The notes beneath the pieces were generated by a model. The model saw only the letters and a program-made list of their open reading frames with translations, made no database searches and was not told where the DNA came from. 53,688 nt of DNA, taken from NCBI GenBank assembly GCA_032718475.1, contig JAUCBJ010001701.1, positions 1 through 53,688 on the forward strand. Reading direction: 5' to 3'. The stretch comes from Nemertoderma westbladi (taxonomy: Eukaryota; Xenacoelomorpha; Nemertodermatida; Nemertodermatidae). The translations under genes and the position numbers were made by a program. Shown here in pieces: positions 19,881 to 30,828 of this stretch (position 1 is the first letter of the stretch; each line of letters opens with the position of its first letter).

Positions 19881-22828
19881 CTATGATTGCTCTGGCACAG
19901 GGCCGAGCAAGTTACTAAAGTCCTTCGTAGCTGCAAAGGTCAAATTTCTGACACTATCAACATCCAACCATTCAAAGTCAGAATAAGGAAGTTTCTCCAA
20001 CAATGAACCGCTATATAAACTGTTGAAATCTAAATTATATAAATGAGCTTCAGGTTTATTAGGGTCGTATGTTTCTGTGCCTGGTATATTCGCATTTGCC
20101 ATATGAAGGTTGGTGTAAGAAACTCCACCACTAATGGAATTTTCGAATGTTAAATACATTTCATGGTTTGCAAGTAGAAGAATATGTGACTTGGAAAATC
20201 TCAAAGCCGCGTCCCAACTAACTCCCACCATCGTGTAATAGTTCAAGCGAATAATGTTTAGTACAATAAGCGTGAAAATTTTCAAAAATATCGGCTAATA
20301 GCAACACGTCAAGATGTAAGTAAGCTTCCAAATAATCAAAAAGTGTCTCACATTCAAATTGTTCCCACGAAAGATGAGCAAATGTATATTCTTCAGGGCT
20401 AATAGATGATCATGTTAATTCACTGTAAAACTCTTTCGGATGCGGTAATTTAGTATCCCCCAATATACTTAAGGAATCAACATATTCGTAAGGAAAAACT
20501 GACTTATGACGAAAAATTTCGTTAGTAACATTTGGATATAATTTTCTCATTTGCTTCACAATGTGTGGGATAACGGTTGTTAAATCTGACACATCTTTTG
20601 TCTAAAACCCAGCCAAAGCAGAAAGGGAAAATCCCATAAACGCGAATGAATTAATAAACTGTATAGTTATTGATTTGCTGGTTGGGAGCCCTCTTACGTC
20701 CTTTTCCGGAATAGCATAACCGAGCATGCTAAGTGCTTCTGACATTGGAATATCTATGCGAAGTGAGATATATCTTTCAGTATTTTTTGCAATGGTTTCA
20801 ATGTTCCAGTTTTTATATTTACTACCAGCAAACCCTTTTTGTAAAATTAAATGTGAATCATAAAAAAAAATTATGACAGACAACTGGGAATAGGTGACGT
20901 TTAACACTTAATTGTTTATTACAGGAAATACATGCCGCACCAATGAAAGCCCCGTTGTAATGGTTGTGATGCATTACACTTGGATTTATATCTTCCCGAA
21001 AAAATGATTTACAATTAAAGCAATTTGTGGTACGCATATAAGCTTGGTATTGTGTGTGATCCAGGTGTTTGGGGTGTTGTGTGTTAAAGGTAGACCATTC
21101 ATAACACTTAAATAAATCAAAAACCAGACTATCGATAAAATTCTGTACCGAGTTATTATCGATATTTTATTATTGATATATGACAAAAAATAATTTGGTG
21201 GGTTAATTAATTCGCTATTGGGGACAATCAAATATGAAGCGGCCGAAGGGAGATGTTCAGCTATATAATATTTTTTTACATTATTTGTTGGGGCTAGTAC
21301 CACTTCAAAATCCGTATATACTATAAAAGGTCTATTCACGGTAATTAGTAAAGCGTAAATTCAGTTTAGATGGCATCTCCTCTATTTGAGGTCCACCTTG
21401 CCAACACCCCAATATATGGCGTTCTAGCGCATTTGGACTGTAGAACCCCCGAATCACAACTCACAACTCACAACGAAGACAATGAGTGTCGCTATTTCCT
21501 TCCCCGTGTCCATTAAATAATCTATTTAAGTTGGAAACCCCAACGATGTGATTTGTTGAGGTTAAATTTTGACGTTCAATAAGCAATAAATTTAGCCGTC
21601 TTTTACCTTCAGCTTTTTTAGCGCTCGGTTGTCGTAGAAAGGAAATTTCCTCGCTACTTCTATCGAAATACAATAAATTTATTAAATAATTTGGATTATT
21701 TTTTTCAAAATTTAGAGTATTTAGTTTCCATGATAGGGTAGAATCTAATTCGCTTAAATTAAAAAACCCTAAATACTGATTATAAGAACTTTGGCGTTAA
21801 ACATGGCGCAGTGTGTGATCATCTGATATATGTTTTGAAAATTTTGCTGTCAGGACCGCCCACTTAAAACATTCACCTTCATTATACGGCACATTTATTA
21901 TACAATGTTTATTTTTTAATTTTGTTGGGATTGATTGGTTGGCATCACCACTATGTCCAAAACGATATACCGATCGCAAGTATGACGCAATAGTAAGTTT
22001 GATGTGCGATACAGTTACAAGTTTCCAACCGCTACCCCGCCTAATAAATTGCGATATTTTTTCACCGATATGGGAAATGACTGTGTACAGTAGTACCATT
22101 CGTCAAAATCCGAGCTATTTTCAATATAATTATCTGTACCGATCGAAGTAAAATGGAATTCATCTATATGTATAATTAGCATCATCACGTTCCATTATCA
22201 CCGAAGCAATCACCCACACTTTATAAAACATATCAATAAAAGCTGATGCAGCCGTGTTAAAAGCGCGCGAAGCATATATCCTCATATAATATAAATAATT
22301 CGGCACATCCGGATACATCTCATTAGATTGCTCATTATGGGTAAATTCCTGAACGCGTGATTCGTGACATGTTTTTGAGAGATGAAAACCTTCGTTGGGT
22401 GTATCTGAGCTGTTTGTAATGCTTACAGGCGAACCAATGTTGAGATCCGGTTGAAATGTCGGTTCTGATTGTTTTTGGTTATGTTTGCGTTTGCGGGAAT
22501 TGTAATGGTTTTGATGGCAACTATGTTCGATATATGAATCAAAGTTTTCAAAATCATCAGAGCATGTCCGGCAGGATAGCGCGTAACTGTGGTAGGTGTA
22601 ATTCGGGCGAGACAACCCACAACATCTATTACTGTGAAATATTGCTATTGTTTCAGAAGTAGTTCGGCAATTACAATTATCGCAAACATACCCATCGAAA
22701 TGTATGCGTAAATGCCGTAAATAACGGCGTATTTTACCTAAAAAAATTCTGAAAAGAAAGGTAACAATGAATAATATATTGGAAAAAATGATCTTATCTA
22801 TAGACTCAAGCTGCCTCAGCATTGTCAT
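19881..22828 (-). pseudogene. Protein-primed family B DNA polymerase, decayed (Polinton/virus-like)
   Basis: Several minus-strand frames line up with this family in order. An N-terminal cysteine/histidine-rich block (22828-22160, CDNCNC and C..C...H) comes first. Next is INVPYNEGECFKWAVL (near 21870), then FIVYTDFEVVL (near 21330), whose aspartate-glutamate pair is the first exonuclease motif. Last is NLDFNSLY (near 20010), equivalent to the DxxSLYP metal-binding motif A. Multiple frameshifts separate them. The gene ends at 19881 before motifs B and C, so it is truncated as well as decayed. These polymerases replicate linear DNA of Polintons, adintovirus-like and related elements from a terminal protein. 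No capsid, integrase or ATPase gene is visible nearby. Confidence 0.7.
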
Positions 22829-23456
22829 GCCGCTTAATCAATAATTAAAACGTTGTTCGCTCGCTGCAATCGTTCGTTTTTATTAAATGATTATAGTAAA
22901 AATATCCGTCGGCAGGGATAAAACGTCGTTTGCTCGCTGCAATCGTTCATTTCAATAAAAAATGATTACAGTAAAAATATCCATCGGGAGAGAAAGTTTA
23001 CGATGCCGACATTAAATTAAATTCGCTCATGCTTAAAATTATGAAACTTCTAAGAAGCTACACAGTTAATACAGTTGACGTCAATCAATTTAACCGTGAG
23101 TAATATTCTGTGGAAATTCGGGGGTATGTCTATAGAAATTTATATAGGTCGCATTAATCGCCACCGCAAAGCTGTTACCACTTACGTCAACCAATTTAAG
23201 CGTAAATAAATATTTCCATTGAAATTTAGGAAGTTTTTCATAAAAAAAATTCTCTCAGGACAATAGCGATTAAAGCGGTTGAGTGGTTAAAATATACCCA
23301 TTATCTTGATAGCCCATCATTATATTATAAATACGTCGTAAAATACTTTATTTCATCATTCGGGTTATAATTCATTATTCATATTTTTCGCACATTGTAT
23401 AGCGTGATATTATTGTATTTTTACACTTAATTATTAATATTTCGCAAAATTTGTTG
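22829..23456. promoter_or_regulatory. Divergent intergenic region with 75-bp duplication
   Basis: This AT-rich spacer separates the leftward polymerase from a rightward ORF. It contains a tandem pair of about 75 bp (22845-22917 and 22920-22992; GCTCGCTGCAATCGTTC is shared) and, around 23060-23220, repeated GTCAAYCAATTTAA strings. A shared bidirectional promoter is plausible; no TATA box is clearly placed. Confidence 0.4.
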
Positions 23457-24602
23457 ATGGAATCTGTGAAACCATCACAACCAAAAATGATGTCATTAAG
23501 CGGTAGCTCTACTGATAGTGTGCCCGCCCCATACGTATCGGTGATTACAGGTAAGAGTGTGTGGGGCCTCGAGTGTTTGAGGGAAGGAATAGAAATAAAA
23601 GCATTTAACGGGAAATATGTTCGATTCAACCGTTGGGGTGATACCAAAGGACGCAACGTCGTGCAAGAATCGGTAAGTCTTACTTACCATAACATTAGAT
23701 TCCTATTTGACTTCCTCAATTATAAGAAAATAGCCATTGAATATTACAAGGAATACACCAGAGGCAATTTGCTTATAACGCCAATAAATCATGCGTACTT
23801 AGGCATTGGGAAAAACGCCGCATCAATTTTTATCTCGTGAAAAATTCTAGATGTCTTACAAAGCATCTACGGCAAAGTCGTTCTTTCCCGTATTGAACCG
23901 AAGAAAAAGGAAATTCATGGTGATAATTTTATGGAGTTCGAAGATTGTGGGAACATTGGATATATCTACGACTTTGAAGGGCAACGATTTGTCGGCGTTT
24001 GGGAAGCGGATGATATAGGTAGACAACGGAAGGGTGTTCTATATTACGATGGGTTGAATCTCAGAGCGGATGAATTCTGTTTGCTCGACTTTAACATAGA
24101 TAAGAATGTTAACGAGAATATCGATGAGGTTAGTATGAGGTACACATCAACCGTTAACGAAAACGGGATATATTTGTCCCACAACTTCGACACCAAGGTT
24201 ATTTTCATCCCTCGAAACAACACAAATGTCAAGATAATTAAGGAATTACAGAAGTACGCGGGCCACGATATTCCATCTGGGTGTGAGTTTCTATCGATTA
24301 AAAAGTTAGTTGTTGAGGCTGCGATTGATGAATTAGCGGACGAGGAACTAATGAAAGTGGAAATGCCGAACAACGCTAGTCAGCTGAAGAAGTACGAAGC
24401 AGTAAAAGTCACTGCTAAGAAAATGGATGAGAAAAAAATCTGGTTGCCCGCGATTGCAGAAAATGAACGGTTAGACGGCGCTGAAAAAAAGAATGATTAT
24501 AAGGATATTGATACCCTCGTTGGGGGTGTGTACCCTCGTTGGGGGTGTGAGCACTCAGATGAAGATGAAAACACATCAAGCCATGAAAGAACAAGCGCTT
24601 AA
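23457..24602 (+). pseudogene. Unrecognised ORF of virus-like block, C-terminally cut
   Basis: From ATG 23457 a single frame runs 382 codons with one internal TGA (23838), which looks like a recent nonsense change in a CpG. I do not recognise the family. An N-terminal segment (IEIKAFNGKYVRFNRWGD... then SLTYHNIRFLFDFLN) loosely recalls the PC4/p15 single-stranded-DNA-binding fold; this is weak. The stop at 24600-24602 is the TAA of a TTAA at which a piggyBac-like element inserted, so the true C-terminus is lost. It faces away from the polymerase remnant and probably came in with it. Confidence 0.55.
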
Positions 24603-26060
24603 CCCTATTAGTACCGGGCTACAAAATGTTGTACAAATACCAGGGGGGGGGGGGGGAGGGGGTCATATTGACCCCCCCCCCTCTAAAATCTACAAATATT
24701 TACGAAAACTTCTGATTTTCTGTTTGTACGTAGGTATCACTTGTCTGGATCCGACCGAAAAAAAAATTTCGAAAAAATGTACTGGGGTGGTTATATTGCA
24801 GCACCAAAATTACAAGTAGTGCACAATTTTCACAAAATTTGAAAGTTACATTTTCGGCTAATTATTTTTCAATACAGGTTTTCTGGGGTGCAAAATACAT
24901 TGGAAAATATTTAAAAATGATATGATTACTATAAATGGCTGTTTAGTCCTCTCTGCGTAGGAAAAAAATGAAAAAAACAAGTAACCAGCACTTTTCAGTT
25001 AGAATACAAATTTTTTAATTCACTTATACGATGCTATAAATTCACATTTTCAGGTTTTCGAGGGCGCTGATTCTAATGGAATACATTTCTAATATGCCAG
25101 ATCATTGCTACTTGTATTTTTCGGCGTAATTTGGCAAATTTTGGTGCTAGCACCAAATTTCGTACCCAACACCAAAAAGTACAAGTTTGCGATGTCCAGT
25201 GCTGTTTTTATTGATTCCATCGGATTCAGGACCCTCATAAACCCGTATAACGCAAGAAACAAGGTGATACTATATACTGATCAATTTGCATATTTTCCAA
25301 AATTTGGTGCTGGCACAACAATTTTCACCCACCGGCGAAAAATATTTGAGAACTCTTATGAAATTGTTACTGATTCCATTGAATTCGGAACCCTCACAAT
25401 CCCGTATAACGCAAGAAACAAGGTGACACAATCAATTGCTATATTTTATGGTTTTCAAAATTTGGGGCTAGCACCACATTTTGCACCCACATCCGAAAAA
25501 TACAAGTTTGAGATGTCTAGTTCGATAATTATTTATTCTATTGCATTCAGAACAGCCATAAACCTCTAAAACGCAAGAAATAAATTGTCACAAGCAATTT
25601 TATCTATTGAATGGATTTTTTCAAAATTTCGTGCTAGCACCAAAATTTGCACACAGCACCAAAAATACAAGTTTGATACGCTTGGTGCAACTCGTATATA
25701 TTTCATCGAATCCAGAACCCCAAAAAAACCCAAATTGCGTAAAAAACAAGTTTCAAACAATCAATTTTCAAAATTGACTTATTTCAAAATTTGGTGCAGG
25801 CACCAAAATTTGGCACCCACCGAAAAAAACAAGTTTGAAATTTCCAAATCAATTTATATGAATTCCATCCAATTTCTAACATCAAAAAACCGGTGTAAAT
25901 CAAAAACAGAGATGTTACAATTCATATTTAATGAAATCTAATTTTCAAAAAACGTCTCAAAAAAACTGCCAAAAGTAGGGTTAAAAAATGGTGCTATAAC
26001 TAGAAAAGTACATAATATTTTTGAAAACGATTTTCACTACTAGGAAGGCAATAGATTTTT
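24603..26060 (+). mobile_element. piggyBac-like nonautonomous element, copy A (right end lost)
   Basis: It begins CCCTATTAGTACCGGG directly after TTAA and matches the reverse complement of copy B (31466-33020) over most of its length. The subterminal palindrome GGGGTCATATTGACCCC is present. The interior from about 25100 to 25900 is degenerate tandem units of roughly 130 bp, each with GGTGCTAGCACC-like dyads, AAYRCAAGTTTGAGATGTC and AACGCAAGAAACAAGGTG strings. No transposase is present. The match stops at 26060, about 100 bp short of the right terminus of copy B. Open frames inside it follow the tandem repeat and are not credited. Confidence 0.8.
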
Positions 26061-26227
26061 GCATACAACCCCCCACTTAACGTAGCAAGACCAGCAATCT
26101 AAACCCAACGTTTTATATAATACACCCTATATTCTATATCTTACACAACTACAGTGCCCTCTATAGCGAATTTCCGGGGTCTTTATTTGCTTTTCCCCTA
26201 CCTTCCTTTTTGTTTTTGTCTTGGTTT
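26061..26227. other. Short unassigned spacer
   Basis: Nothing recognisable between the truncated element and the dispersed module. Confidence 0.4.
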
Positions 26228-26472
26228 TTCTACTCCTGACCAGCCATTGGTAGATCACCATCTGCCTGGTCAGGCCATATACCCCTGCAGCCAAGTATAT
26301 GGGTCCTTAATCCAGGACCAAGGGTGTCCTTATCCCAGAACGAAGGGGGTCCTAGTTACAGGACCAGATTTGCCCTAGTAAAAGGGTCTATGCAGCTACA
26401 GGTGGCACCTCCTTTATGCTGCATGGAGGTGGCAAGTTTTCTTGATCAATGACCTAGAATACCTGACCTGAC
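26228..26472 (-). repeat. 245-bp dispersed module, copy 2 (solo)
   Basis: Nearly identical to 5775-6018 but without any LINE coding sequence attached. A solo LINE 5' end is unexpected, because LINE copies normally lose the 5' side. Confidence 0.88.
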
Positions 26473-26579
26473 GGGAAGTGTCCGAACACCGTGGTGAACA
26501 CCAAATACAGTATATTATTACAGTATAAAAAAATGGCCATATACTAATTATAACTAGTCAATAATTATTACATTGTCCC

Positions 26580-26850
26580 AGCGCACAAGCGTTGATGTTG
26601 TTGAGGTTGATGAGGTTTGGGTAGGCCTATTGTTATTAAATGAGATTAAGCTTAACCATCGTAAATGCCCAGATTATTCGACAGGCAATTTACAAACCAT
26701 AATGTGGACATTGTGGGTATTTTGCGGTATTGAACCATTTATTTTTTCTGTCATTATGACCTGAAACCTTTGAAAACTCTGTGTCTACTGTATGACATGG
26801 TACCCTCCTCCGGCTCTCATACAGTTTGCGTGCCATCTATATATTCAATA
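26580..26850 (+). pseudogene. Possible Merlin/ISXO2-type transposase remnant
   Basis: One frame reads VVEVDEVWVG..., then NHRKCPDY..., then LWVFCGIEP, spaced like the VEIDE, RRK.N.GR and WVFGGIE motifs of ISXO2-like DDE transposases (Merlin in animals). A later, frameshifted stretch could continue it. It is short and decayed. Confidence 0.3.
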
Positions 26851-26929
26851 TAATTCTATTTAGATTGTAATATATTACAATTATATTTTGTTACGTTTAA
26901 ATTTATTATACTACCTAGTTTTTGTTTGT

Positions 26930-27020
26930 TTTAATGTTCTAGAACATATTATTTATTAATTTAATATAAAATGTTGATCTAGAACAAATATTTTTTGTTC
27001 TAGAACAAAAAATTAAAAAG
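26930..27020. repeat. TGTTCTAGAACA palindrome cluster 1
   Basis: ATGTTCTAGAACAT and two further TCTAGAAC copies lie within 80 bp. Related clusters occur at about 31030-31290 and 33720-33880, so this is a small diverged piece of the fold-back family at 30.8-33.0 kb. Confidence 0.6.
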
Positions 27021-27217
27021 CACTTAGCTAATTTGTTAATTTAATTTAAGCTTACAACTAACTCGGTGTATTTTCCCTATCACAATTACCTTACTTTATA
27101 CAGTACATAGATACATGTTAACCTTTCTGGGATTCACCTATCAGGTATTCCCCTTTAAAACTTATATATATATATATATAGACCCCCACCTTTTCCTGTT
27201 AGTTGCCAGTACATAGT

Positions 27218-27248
27218 CTGATGCAGACCGGTAGGTCGAAAACGTTTA
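27218..27248 (+). other. Hammerhead-like motif
   Basis: CTGATGCAGACC, a GGTA loop, GGTC and GAAAACG follow one another, resembling the CUGAUGA-stem II-GAAAC core of a hammerhead ribozyme, with one extra base before stem II. It may be the tail of an old retroelement. Confidence 0.35.
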
Positions 27249-27345
27249 CTATTGTATCTTTATCTAATATAATATAACCAGCTAAAGACCCTCAATACTT
27301 TATTTTTTCTATCATCTTTACAATATTAATATTAAAAATACTTAC

Positions 27346-27494
27346 TCATACAGCCTCCAAAGTCCACCAACAACAATTACTGAACCAATATTGTTGTTTA
27401 GAGTACCATGATGAATACTCAAATCAGCGACATCGTCAAATATTTGATAAGAATGCATACCATAGCTCCAGCCATCAAATACCATGATACCGTC
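27346..27494 (-). CDS. Beta/gamma-crystallin gene, exon C
   Basis: The minus strand shows a TTTTTAG acceptor and a GA|GTAAGT donor enclosing 149 bp (49 codons plus two bases). It begins with phase 0, as exon B requires, and leaves phase 2, as exon D requires. The product reads DGIMVFDGWSYGMHSYQIF, then IGSVIVVGGLWRLYE. The SVxVxGxWxLYE ending is the standard hinge between Greek-key motifs. A plus-strand frame over the same bases is a shadow. Confidence 0.88.
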
Positions 27495-28270
27495 CTAAAA
27501 ATATTTATAGTTAAAATTAAGTGGCAGGGGAGGGGGGTTGTGCTATTTTCAATGAAATTCCTATTGAATTTTACATCAGAAAGGTGTTTTTGGTAAAAAC
27601 TGTCAAATTACCTGTTTAAGTAAGTGTGGGAAGCCAATTTTGAAAATCGATGGTGATTGGTTATTGTGGATCTTATGTAACATGGCAGTGTCATGCCATG
27701 GAGTGTGATTTTCGACACATTCAAACACAATGTTAAATCTTTCTTTTTCGATGATACACCTCAATTTGACACAACAATTAAATAAATTGACAAAATTTTA
27801 CAGAATATCATTCCTAATATAGTAGGTAAACTTTACACCAACAACTGACAACCAAAGCTGACAATCATAATTGAGGCGAATTAATTATATGTTGATGGAA
27901 ATGAACAGATTACAGTGGAAGACTATTTTAATCAAAACAGTAAGTGAAACTCAAGAGTACTGGATTCTGTTTCATATTTGTCATTGTCAGCAGTAGTGGT
28001 TGTTTATACAATAATGTACATTTAGCTAGCTTCACCCGCAAATCGCTTATAATATATTATCTATATCTATATTTTTTTATTTGTTAGCTGTTAGCAGCCA
28101 TATGATATATACTTATTGCGATGTACGGTTGATACGTAAATTATTTTATTCCAATGTTGTTATTGACAAATTGTGTGGGTACCTCATTATGTATTGTATA
28201 CACCGAGGCAACAACAGTAGTGCTCACAATTAATGAGTTCTGTGCAGTTATGTATTACTGGGAAGCATTA
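27495..28270. other. Intron between exons C and B, left part
   Basis: AT-rich sequence with no gene or repeat recognised up to the minisatellite. Confidence 0.45.
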
Positions 28271-28273
28271 ATA

Positions 28274-28648
28274 GAGTTAAGAAATCACCCAAGTAAAACA
28301 GAGTTAAGAAATCACCCAAGTAAAACAGAGTTAAGAAATCACCCAAGTAAAACAGAGTTAAGAAATCACCCAAGTAAAACAGAGTTAAGAAATCACCCAA
28401 GTAAAACAGAGTTAAGAAATCACCCAAGTAAAACAGAGTTACGAAATCACCCAAGTAAAACAGAGTTAAGAAATCACCCAAGTAAAACAGAGTTAAGAAA
28501 TCACCCAACTAAAACAGAGTTAAGAAATCACCCAAGTAAAACAGAGTTAAGAAATCACCCAAGTAAAACAGAGTTAAGAAATCACCCAAGTAAAACAGAG
28601 TTAAGAAATCACCCAAGTAAAACAGAGTTAAGAAATCACCCTTATTGA
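28274..28648. repeat. 27-bp minisatellite, about 14 units
   Basis: The unit GAGTTAAGAAATCACCCAAG plus TAAAACA is 27 bp and repeats 13 full times plus a partial. Units differ by single bases only (for example TTACG at about 28440 and ACT for AGT at about 28509). Because the unit is nine codons long, both strands stay open; the plus frame would encode ELRNHPSKT repeats. It lies in an intron, so coding is unlikely. Confidence 0.95.
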
Positions 28649-28804
28649 TTGCAAAATTCACAAAAAACATTTGCATAAATATGTGCCAATAAAATGACAA
28701 AATACTCGACAGTGGTTTCTGGCTGTCGGGTGTCTTCGTAGGGTTAACACCCAATAAAAATGCAGTTTGTATTGCTACATCGGGTTTACTGTGTCAAGTA
28801 GAGC

Positions 28805-29060
28805 CAACATTTCCATCCAGACACTCTACATCATTGGCCCCACAACTTGAACAAAGCCAACCCCGCCTTGCATGACATTGTTTTCTCCTTGATGAACAAG
28901 CTGGGCACTGGGCAGCCTTTGAGATGCCTCTTATATGAAACTATATAAAAGATGCGGATAATCTCGCGAAATTCATGGGTGATAGGTAGTTGGGTGGTGT
29001 AATTTTGACATTAAACTGGCATAGCATTCTTAATGCAGCGGCAATGCAGCATGATGATAG
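28805..29060 (+). mobile_element. Diverged RTE-like LINE 3' fragment
   Basis: It matches the last ~300 bp of the LINE at 1-2800 with many changes and deletions: the equivalents of CCAGACACTATAT, GATGCGGATGATCT, GGGTGATAGGGAGTTG and AATGCAGCATG are all recognisable in order. It ends beside the splice donor of crystallin exon B, within the intron. Confidence 0.75.
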
Positions 29061-29075
29061 ATAGTTATAACTTAC

Positions 29076-29234
29076 ATCTGGCAGTGGACGAACTGAACGT
29101 ATTTTATCTTCAAGTAAAGGATCCCAGTCAGCCGCGGTGGGGTATTCACCTGGTCCCAGAATGACTTGTCTGTCCGCGGCATTACTACTAGCAAAAAATG
29201 GATCTTCATGAAGAATCCAAGTACCACAGTGAAC
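29076..29234 (-). CDS. Beta/gamma-crystallin gene, exon B
   Basis: The minus strand shows an AATTTAG acceptor and a GAT|GTAAGT donor enclosing exactly 53 codons in phase 0. It continues exon A: SSIH is followed by VHCGTWILHEDPFF, then VILGPGEYPTAADWDPL and DKIRSVRPLPD. The GTWxLxE start, G.Y turn and DKIRSVR strand are Greek-key hallmarks. It was found by translation rather than as a long ORF, since no start codon is expected in an internal exon. Confidence 0.9.
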
Positions 29235-29469
29235 CTAAATTAACAATAATTATTGCACGGTTATTTTGTTATTTTCCCGGTTATTTTGCCCGCGGAGAAG
29301 GATTAACCCAAGGGCCGCAATAAATATATGTTATTCCCCATTTTTATTTATCATCTCCTAACATTTCTAAAAGGGTTTTTTTGGGGGGCAGAATCAATAA
29401 AATGTGGTTTGGAAGTTTTGGGGGAAAATAAATATAAATATTTATTTATTTTTATTTATTTATTTAAAT

Positions 29470-29700
29470 ATTAATATTTATTAATTTAGAAATGAAAGGG
29501 AAGTAAGAAAGGGTAGGGGAAGAAGAAGGGAAAGATGAGCTGGTCTAGGAGTCGCCAAGGTAAAGGGAATAGATCAAAGAGTCGTCGAGGTAAAGGGACT
29601 AGATCAAGGAGTCGTGGAGGAAAGGGGAAGAAGAAAGGAAAGAGAGGAAGATCGAAGGGGTGTGGGAAGAAAGGAGTGGGAAAGTCGATATCTAATCAAT
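29470..29700 (+). repeat. Purine-rich 30-bp repeats with basic RS frame
   Basis: About three 30-bp units (AGTCGTCGAGGTAAAGGGAC...) lie in purine-rich DNA. The frame from 29535 would encode an arginine/serine/lysine-rich peptide, which is what any purine-rich repeat yields. No homology or signals support a gene. Confidence 0.5.
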
Positions 29701-30300
29701 TCGATGTTATATTACAACTGGATGGAAGAAGTTGATGAGAGGAAAATAAACAGTTGGAATGTCATTACAGTACTTTAGGTTAATATGATTGTTTATCTTG
29801 TAGGTTTATTTTCAGTAAATAATCAAATGCATTTTTATTTAATAATAAAAAAATTGCATATTTATTTATTTATTTAAATATTAATACTTATTTATTTATT
29901 TATATTTATTTTTTATATTTATATTTATAAATTTTAATAGTAATATTATTTCATTTATTCAGCCATACCTATAATATTAAATTAATGTTCATTCATATTC
30001 ATATTCAATAAAAATATTATTTAATTCTATGCAATTTCTATTTCAAGCCTTTGACAGATTAAAGTTATGTGAGATATACTAATTTAGTAACTGAATTTCA
30101 CTTAGGGTGAGCACACAATTGAACGCGGTTGTTGTGAGTTTTTTTTATTTTAGCAATGATTATTGGATCAGAAATTTGGAACAGTGTAAACAGATGAATT
30201 TGGTTTGTGAATTTATTATGTATAATAATGATGATGATCAGTTTGAACTAAGGTGCAGTGCTGTCGGAACCAACAACATAACGCCCCCAGATTTCACATT
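29701..30300. other. AT-rich intronic DNA
   Basis: Runs of TTTATTTATTTA and similar simple sequence. No gene is visible. Confidence 0.45.
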
Positions 30301-30329
30301 CAGGTATATAGTTTTCCAGTTCATCCCTA

Positions 30330-30490
30330 TTCTCAAGTTCAAGCAGGCCTTTGAGGAAAGTCATTGGCTGTCCACCACAACTATTCTCGAAGGAAAGTTG
30401 CCACAGCACGAGATTACGGACAGGTTGATCCTGCCAGCGAAAACAGTGTCCAGCAAGCTTCAGACTGCGACTCTGCGTTCTGCAGGGTGA
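30330..30490 (-). mobile_element. Old RTE-like LINE 3' fragment, another subfamily
   Basis: The plus strand here parallels the inverted LINE C-terminal region at 51230-51350 (GAAAGTCATTGGCTGTCCACCA, then TGATCCTGCCAGCGAAA), at clearly lower identity than the other copies. It looks like a related but older element. The open frame at 30107-30490 crosses it and is not credited. Confidence 0.55.
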
Positions 30491-30828
30491 TGATGGGTCT
30501 TGTCAACGAGATATCGCCCTAGTTGTATAACATATCATTACTTATGTGTACATAGTAGGCATTGCTGTGCACCCTGCGCCGATTCCTGTTATAATAAAGG
30601 ATAAGGGGAAAACGGTTATATGATACACCCTAACTGTGGTCGTTTATTGAAAAGCCATATATTTCCAATCAATTCATTCAAAACTATAAAATATTTATAG
30701 AATTACGGATTAGAGTCTACACTATGTTGTATTTCAGCGCTTGTACTTTACTTACATCTTGTGCGAGTTAGAATTGAGGTCACTGTAGATGACAGGTTTG
30801 ATTACATTTTAGGTTAGATTTCGGACGT

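Noticed and set aside
25105-25941. Open frames in the piggyBac-like element (and mirrored ones at 31.6-32.5 kb) as a transposase
   Set aside because: They follow the ~130-bp tandem unit, and no DDD or zinc-ring motifs are visible.
28274-28648. Regular direct repeats that could suggest a CRISPR array
   Set aside because: Units are contiguous with no unique spacers, and the context is animal. It is a minisatellite.
28154-28648. ORF of ELRNHPSKT repeats as a secreted repetitive protein
   Set aside because: The frame exists because the unit is 27 bp; the opposite strand is equally open, it lies in an intron, and no splice or promoter signals support it.
29535-29735. Arginine/serine-rich small protein
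   Set aside because: Purine-rich 30-bp repeats yield this composition automatically; no other support.
30107-30490. 127-codon plus-strand ORF
   Set aside because: Its 3' half is antisense to an old LINE C-terminal fragment and the rest has no support.
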